Shown piece by piece: positions 59,773-64,000 of a stretch of 64,000 bases of DNA. The stretch comes from Anaerotignum sp. MSJ-24 (GTDB lineage: Bacteria > Bacillota > Clostridia > Lachnospirales > Anaerotignaceae). The notes under the pieces were generated by a model, which saw only the letters and a program-made list of their open reading frames with translations, made no database searches and was not told the origin of the DNA. The stretch is taken from the NCBI RefSeq assembly GCF_018918145.1, contig NZ_JAHLPX010000001.1, forward strand, positions 186,001 to 250,000, read 5' to 3'. The position numbers and the translations under genes were made by a program. The first letter of the stretch is position 1, and each line of letters opens with the position of its first letter.

Positions 59773-61767
59773 TCAAAACAGCATAATCACGTTATATACT
59801 ATTGCCGCAACGCACCATGCAAATACCGTCTGTCCTACAACAACCAACAACGCCATACTTCTCGAATGCAGTTCCCTTTTTACTGCCGCTATTGCCGCAA
59901 CGCACGGTGTATAAAGCAGTGTAAACACAAGGAACGAAATAGCCGCTTTTGTCGTAAATATTGTCGGGAGCATAGCATTTATGTTTCCGCCGACAAGCAC
60001 CGACAGCGTACTGATAACCGCCTCTTTTGCCGAAAATCCCGTAATAAGCGCCGTTGCGGCTCTCCAGTCCGTAAAGCCAAGCGGTCTGAATATCGGCGAA
60101 ACAAGCTGTCCGATTAACGCAAGCATACTCATTGAGCTGTCTGTCACAACATTCAGCCTTGTATCGAAAGTCTGTAAAAACCATATGATTACAGACGCAG
60201 TGAATATTATCGTAAACGCCTTTGTTATGAAATCCTTTGCCTTGTCCCATATAAGCATAACAACCGACTTAAAGCCCGGCATACGGTAGTTCGGCAGTTC
60301 CATAACAAACGGCACAGGCTCGCCGTGGAAGGCAGTCTTTTTTAATACAAGGCCAACCAAAACACCCATGACCATACCGAATATATATAAAAATATCATC
60401 ATAACCGGTCTTAAATATGGTGCAAAAAACGCCATAACAAATACAGAATATATCGGCAGCTTAGCAGAACAGGACATAAACGGCGTAAGTATTATTGTCA
60501 TCTTTCTGTCCCTGTCGGACGGCAGTGTTCGGCTTGCCATGATAGCCGGAACAGAACAGCCGAAGCCTATTATCATAGGCACAAAGGAACGTCCCGAAAG
60601 TCCGATTTTTCTCAATGTCTTGTCCATAACAAATGCAACTCTCGCCATGTATCCACTGTCCTCAAGCATTGAAAGGAAGAAGAACAGCACAACGATTGTC
60701 GGAAGGAACGAAAGCACGCTTCCTACTCCGGCACATACGCCGTCAATAATAAGCGAATGTACAACCGGATTTATTCCGTAGCTCGTAAGTCCCATATCTA
60801 TCAATGCTATTACCTTATCAATCAGCACTGTGAATCCGTCCGAAAGCCATGCACCGATTACGCCGAAGGTCAGCCAGAATATAACCGCCATAATGCCGAC
60901 AAATATTGGTATCGACCATACCTTATGGGTAAGCACGCTGTCTATTTTTACACTTCTTTCGTGTGCCTTGGATTTTCCTGTCTTTATTACAGTGTCGGCA
61001 CATACCTTTTCGATAAAGTCATATCGCATATCGGCAAGAGCAGCCTCTCTGTCCGTACCTGTTTCCGTTTCCATTTCGGTAACGATATGCTCAAGCATGT
61101 CCTTTTCATTGTCAGAAAGCCTGAGTGCATTCATCATAGGCTCATCGCCTTCGATAAGCTTTGTTGCCGCAAATCTTGACGGAACGTTTATCCTGTCCGC
61201 ATGGTCCTCAACAAGATGTGCAACTGAATGTATCGCTCTATGTACCGCACCGGAGCAGAAGTCCTTAACTGCCGGCTTTGCCCTATGCTGTGCCGTTTCT
61301 ATGGCAATCTCCACAAGCTCGTCAACACCTTCGTTTTTAACGGCGGCAAGCGGAACAACCGGAACACCGAGTGCCTCCGAAAGCTTTTGTATCTTTATCG
61401 TGTTGCCGTTTTCACGCATTTCGTCCATCATATTCAAGGCTATAACCATCGGAATATCCAGCTCCATAAGCTGAAGTGAAAGATAGAGATTACGCTCGAT
61501 ATTTGTTGCGTCGGTTATGTTTATAATACAGTCTATTTTTTCATTAATAAGGAAATCTCGCGTTACAATTTCCTCCGAGGTATAAGGCGAAAGCGAATAT
61601 ATACCGGGAAGGTCAACAACCTCAACATCCGGATGTCCCTTTATCGTTCCTCTTTTGCCTTCCACCGTAACACCGGGAAAGTTTCCGACATGCTGATTAG
61701 AGCCCGTAAGCTGGTTAAACAGCGTTGTTTTACCGCAGTTCTGATTACCGCCGAGTGCAAAAATCAT
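59773..61767 (-). CDS. feoB: Ferrous iron transport protein B
   Basis: 664 residues. G-domain: G1 GNQNCGKTTLFNQ (7-19), G3 DLPGIYSL, G4 NMMD (112-115). Then the FeoB helical domain and the C-terminal membrane part with gate repeats: RSFVPMIIGFGCSVPAIMAS, TPFMSCSAKLPIYSVF, and GFSAKEAVISTLSVL. GTP-driven uptake of Fe2+ across the membrane. Starts at the feoA stop (one-base overlap). Confidence 0.96.
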   Translation of the reverse strand: MIFALGGNQNCGKTTLFNQLTGSNQHVGNFPGVTVEGKRGTIKGHPDVEVVDLPGIYSLSPYTSEEIVTRDFLINEKIDCIINITDATNIERNLYLSLQLMELDIPMVIALNMMDEMRENGNTIKIQKLSEALGVPVVPLAAVKNEGVDELVEIAIETAQHRAKPAVKDFCSGAVHRAIHSVAHLVEDHADRINVPSRFAATKLIEGDEPMMNALRLSDNEKDMLEHIVTEMETETGTDREAALADMRYDFIEKVCADTVIKTGKSKAHERSVKIDSVLTHKVWSIPIFVGIMAVIFWLTFGVIGAWLSDGFTVLIDKVIALIDMGLTSYGINPVVHSLIIDGVCAGVGSVLSFLPTIVVLFFFLSMLEDSGYMARVAFVMDKTLRKIGLSGRSFVPMIIGFGCSVPAIMASRTLPSDRDRKMTIILTPFMSCSAKLPIYSVFVMAFFAPYLRPVMMIFLYIFGMVMGVLVGLVLKKTAFHGEPVPFVMELPNYRMPGFKSVVMLIWDKAKDFITKAFTIIFTASVIIWFLQTFDTRLNVVTDSSMSMLALIGQLVSPIFRPLGFTDWRAATALITGFSAKEAVISTLSVLVGGNINAMLPTIFTTKAAISFLVFTLLYTPCVAAIAAVKRELHSRSMALLVVVGQTVFAWCVAAIVYNVIMLF

Positions 61768-62006
61768 CAGTCTGCCACCCTTTCTATTTCAATATCCTTT
61801 GCATCGTCAACACGAATGGTCAGCTCATAGCCTCTCAGATGTATTTCAATCGGATCGCCCATCGGTGCAACCTTACGCACCATAACCTTTGTTCTGGGAG
61901 TAAGCCCCATATCCAACAGGCGGCGGCGTAAAGCACCTTCGCCGTTTACGGCCGTAATAACGCCGGATTTACCTATTTCAAGCTCATCAAGAGTCATCAT
62001 TTTCAC
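61767..62006 (-). CDS. feoA: Ferrous iron transport protein A
   Basis: 79 residues, SH3-like beta barrel: SGVITAVNGEGALRRRLLDM, GLTPRTKVMVRKVAPMGDP, EIHLRGYELTIRVDDAKDI. It regulates FeoB. First gene of feoA-feoB-Cys-rich operon. An imperfect inverted repeat GTTAG...CTAAC (about 62036-62067) upstream could bind an iron regulator. Confidence 0.93.
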   Translation of the reverse strand: MKMMTLDELEIGKSGVITAVNGEGALRRRLLDMGLTPRTKVMVRKVAPMGDPIEIHLRGYELTIRVDDAKDIEIERVAD

Positions 62007-62158
62007 ATCCTTAGAATTAATATATGTACAAACCGGTTAGCAGTTACTTATATTTGCTATAACTAACAAATCTGAATATTTTTTGTCCAATTCGTACAGA
62101 TGTAATTCTATATTTCCATGGAATATTTGTCAAGGAAAGTTTATTTATTAATTTAATA

Positions 62159-62196
62159 AAAAAGATAGAAATCGAAATATCTCTCATTCTATCTTT
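62159..62196 (-). terminator. Terminator after the methyltransferase remnant
   Basis: On the minus strand AAAGATAGAA pairs with TTCTATCTTT and runs into TTTATT, between the methyltransferase stop and feoA. Confidence 0.75.
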
Positions 62197-62235
62197 ATTA
62201 TTACAATACACCTCTGTTATTAAAAACAAGATAAA

Positions 62236-62757
62236 TCATTTTTTAAACACAAACAAATACTCATGTGCTATAAGTAAAAAATTATATTTAATACTGTTTG
62301 TTTTCCAATATCCTGTTGCTCTGCAATTATGCTGTTCTTTTATTATTAGTTCTTTTAATTTAAAACCGGAATTTTCAAATATACGCATAACTTCAAATGA
62401 CATAGGTATCATACAGCCTTTTTGACGAGTATCGCCCATAAGGACTGCACAATATTTTCCTTTTTTAAGAACTCGGTAACTTTCAGACGCAACTTTCTTC
62501 ATTTCTTCCAAAAAATCATTAATTTTGAGCAATGACAAATCTTCCGGTATATCTTCACTGTAATTAATAATATCGGCATATGGCGGATGTGTACATATTA
62601 AATCAATACTTTCATCTGAAATAAACTCAAGCTTTCTTACATCTCCTTTATGCAAATATACCCTTCCATTTGCACCATCATGCTCAAAGTCAATTTTTTC
62701 TCTGCATCTTTCATTAGAACTCAATCCAATTACTATATTCACCATTCTGTGATGCAA
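62236..62757 (-). pseudogene. N-terminally truncated DNA methyltransferase
   Basis: 173 residues. It holds the catalytic motif IV as ICTHPPYADIINYS (THPPY at 56-60) and the C-terminal half of the N4/N6 family (KKVASESYRVLKKGKYCAVL, MGDTRQKGCMIPMSFEVMRI, LKELIIKEQHNCRATGYW, IAHEYLFVFKK). Full-length relatives begin with a DPFxGSGTT-like S-adenosylmethionine-binding part about 100 residues earlier; here the ORF starts at its end (IGLSSNERCREKIDF). It overlaps the upstream gene by 44 bases in another frame. The cofactor site is missing, so it is probably inactive. Confidence 0.75.
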
Positions 62758-62914
62758 CTGACATCTGTTTGAGTTGTACTTCTCCCGGAGATACTACAAA
62801 TTCACAATCATAGTATTTTTTTGCAGCAATATTTAGAGCTTCATCAAAATTATTTGCTTCAACCTCAAACTCTTCTACGACAGTTTCCTCTATTGCAATC
62901 ATATATTTTTTCAT
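62714..62914 (-). CDS. DpnD/PcfM-family small protein
   Basis: 66 residues: MKKYMIAIEETVVEEFEVEA, NNFDEALNIAAKKYYDCEFV, VSPGEVQLKQMSVAS. The N-terminal beta-alpha unit with EEFEVEA is the DpnD/PcfM signature. In pneumococcus dpnD is the partner gene of the DpnI endonuclease gene. Here it lies 9 bases after the DpnI-like gene, so the pair is conserved. Function unknown. Confidence 0.75.
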   Translation of the reverse strand: MKKYMIAIEETVVEEFEVEANNFDEALNIAAKKYYDCEFVVSPGEVQLKQMSVASQNGEYSNWIEF

Positions 62915-62923
62915 AAAAATACC

Positions 62924-63694
62924 TCATATTCTCTTTATATATTTACCTTTACCTAAAAAATCTATAAAGCCTTTATCTCTTAGGAATTGAAGTTGTTGTC
63001 TGATTTTAGGTCTAATATTATTGTTCTGTGGATGTTTAATATGTAATATATTTTCGAAATTATATACCTCGTCTAATGTAAATATTTCTGATGGTATTTT
63101 ATTAACACAATTTAAAACATCCATAAGCCAACCACGATTATTTATGTTCTTTGTTTCAAGTAGACTACTTTTATTTACTTTATTAATAACATAATTTATA
63201 TCTATTATTTCACCATTTGAAACTATATCTATCTTACCCTGTTCAGGAATTTTATCTAATAAAATGTTGCAACCTGTCCAGCCTGCTCTCTTTGCAGTTA
63301 GTGCTAAAGGTTTACGTTTTTCTATAATATCCGGAACAAAAAAATGCTTTGGAATTAGAATAAAGTCTATAACTTTCAACTCATTTTTTGAATAATTCAT
63401 AAAGAAAAAATCCGGATTATCATTACTTGATATTCGTTCAATCATTGTGTTATATGCACCATCATTAACTTTGTGTCCTAAATTTCCATTTTTACTCTTT
63501 AATTCATATTCATTATTACATGATGGACAATAATAATCTGCAACCGGTCTATTATTTTCAAAGTGATTAATATGAAGATTGCCACATCGTGGACAATACA
63601 TATTTTTTTCAACCCATTCTTCGGTCAAAACTCTTGCTATTTGTGAATTTGAATTATATTCTCCAGTTAAACTATCATTCAAGGCAAGGTTCAT
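62924..63694 (-). CDS. dpnC: DpnI-type methylation-dependent restriction endonuclease
   Basis: 256 residues, collinear with pneumococcal DpnI. Catalytic PD-(D/E)xK core: Asp53 in VADYYC, Glu64 and Lys66 in YELKSK, at the same residue numbers as in DpnI; two zinc-binding pairs CPRC (34/37) and CPSC (56/59). Further shared blocks: SNSQIARVLTEEWV, HFENNRPVADYYCPSCNNEY in parts, RKPLALTAKRAGWTGCN. C-terminal winged helix with IRQQLQFLRDKGFIDFLGKG, which reads the methylated adenine. Known members cut GATC only when adenine is methylated. It starts at 63694 after GAGGAG, overlapping the HTH gene. Confidence 0.93.
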   Translation of the reverse strand: MNLALNDSLTGEYNSNSQIARVLTEEWVEKNMYCPRCGNLHINHFENNRPVADYYCPSCNNEYELKSKNGNLGHKVNDGAYNTMIERISSNDNPDFFFMNYSKNELKVIDFILIPKHFFVPDIIEKRKPLALTAKRAGWTGCNILLDKIPEQGKIDIVSNGEIIDINYVINKVNKSSLLETKNINNRGWLMDVLNCVNKIPSEIFTLDEVYNFENILHIKHPQNNNIRPKIRQQLQFLRDKGFIDFLGKGKYIKRI

Positions 63695-63959
63695 ATAAAT
63701 TCACTCCTCGATGGTCTGAATTACTAACAACAATCGCACCTTTTTTACTCATTTTCTTTGCAAATTCAGCAAGCTCAATTTGTTTTTCATCATTAAACTC
63801 ATTTTCCGAATACGCGGTAAAATTAGCCGTATTTGGTATACTCCACATATTTCCAACCATCACAGCTTCATCAATTCTTCCTTCAGAACAAAGAATTGCT
63901 ACTCTTCTTTGAGAAATTCCCCATTTGTCAGCGGCTTCTCTTGCCGACATAAATTCCAT
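63675..63959 (-). CDS. HTH DNA-binding domain fused to a fragment of a Dam-type adenine methylase
   Basis: 94 residues. Residues 1-42 form an excisionase/MerR-like winged helix (SAREAADKWGISQRRVAILC, GNMWSIPN). From residue 43 on it matches the middle of E. coli Dam: TANFTAY, then an acidic EFNDEKQIELAEFAKKM and IVVSNSD, corresponding to Dam TANFTAY...LEQQAHLAEIAE...LISNHD. The catalytic DPPY before TANFTAY and the rest of the methylase are absent. It precedes the DpnI gene and overlaps it by 20 bases. Likely a deletion product that now may act as a small DNA-binding protein. Confidence 0.75.
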   Translation of the reverse strand: MEFMSAREAADKWGISQRRVAILCSEGRIDEAVMVGNMWSIPNTANFTAYSENEFNDEKQIELAEFAKKMSKKGAIVVSNSDHRGVNLYEPCLE

Positions 63960-64000
63960 GCTAATCCTCCTTATATATTAATTCATATATTATATTCTAA

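Noticed and set aside
62044-62229. Possible 61-codon ORF between feoA and the methyltransferase remnant (minus strand).
   Set aside because: It runs through the terminator hairpin at 62159-62196, has no ribosome binding site and no domain-like sequence.

Overview
The window comes from a spore-forming, Gram-positive, Clostridia-type bacterium of fairly low GC. The evidence is an adjacent spoIIGA-sigE pair, a spore-cortex type LysM/GH18 hydrolase, a proline T-box in front of a short-type prolyl-tRNA synthetase, lipoproteins with lipoboxes, and strong GGAGG ribosome binding sites. Genus or species cannot be fixed from the sequence alone. No rRNA, tRNA, CRISPR array or transposase was found.

Layout, left to right. 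0-5.6 kb: the start of a HAD phosphatase, a DtxR/MntR regulator, a lipoprotein, and a methionine importer (metN-metI-metQ, minus strand). The importer has an untranslated leader carrying a 38-codon, methionine-rich leader peptide followed by an intrinsic terminator, which looks like ribosome-mediated attenuation. 5.6-16.2 kb: a purine/pyrimidine scavenging block on the minus strand: basic membrane protein, two-domain ABC ATPase, two permeases, two nucleoside hydrolases, guanine deaminase, a hydantoinase/dihydropyrimidinase and a MocA-like nucleotidyltransferase. 16.5-19.4 kb: spoIIGA, sigE and the spore hydrolase. 19.9-30.1 kb: aminopeptidase, T-box plus proS, a copper-amine-oxidase-fold secreted protein, a MATE exporter, a diguanylate cyclase and a large cell-wall amidase.

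30.5-44.0 kb is a compact phage-derived operon on the minus strand: small and large terminase, portal, scaffold, decoration, capsid, connector, tail, fibre, XkdX, holin and endolysin. It has no integrase, repressor, replication or tape-measure gene. Just upstream lie a consensus -10 box without a -35 and four TGATAA hexamers spaced exactly 11 bp apart, which suggests control by a host-type activator. The same intergenic repeats found all over the chromosome also sit inside this operon, so it looks long resident and possibly domesticated.

44.3-62.0 kb: two more MATE exporters, an alanine:cation symporter, a GntR regulator, a sigma factor fused in frame to a DUF4367-like tail beside a secreted tandem DUF4367 protein, a nitrilase, a DUF4186 protein, a PNPOx-like protein, an XRE regulator, a MarR-TSUP operon, trpS and feoA-feoB with its Cys-rich partner. 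62.2-64.0 kb: a methylation-dependent DpnI-type restriction gene with a DpnD/PcfM-like gene, an N-terminally truncated DNA methyltransferase, and an HTH protein fused to a fragment of a Dam-type adenine methylase.

The intergenic DNA is unusually rich in modular hairpin repeats, here called families A, B, D and E. Their stems differ between copies yet keep base pairing. B modules are nested inside A, D and E elements, an architecture like BOX elements. Many A copies begin directly after a stop codon.
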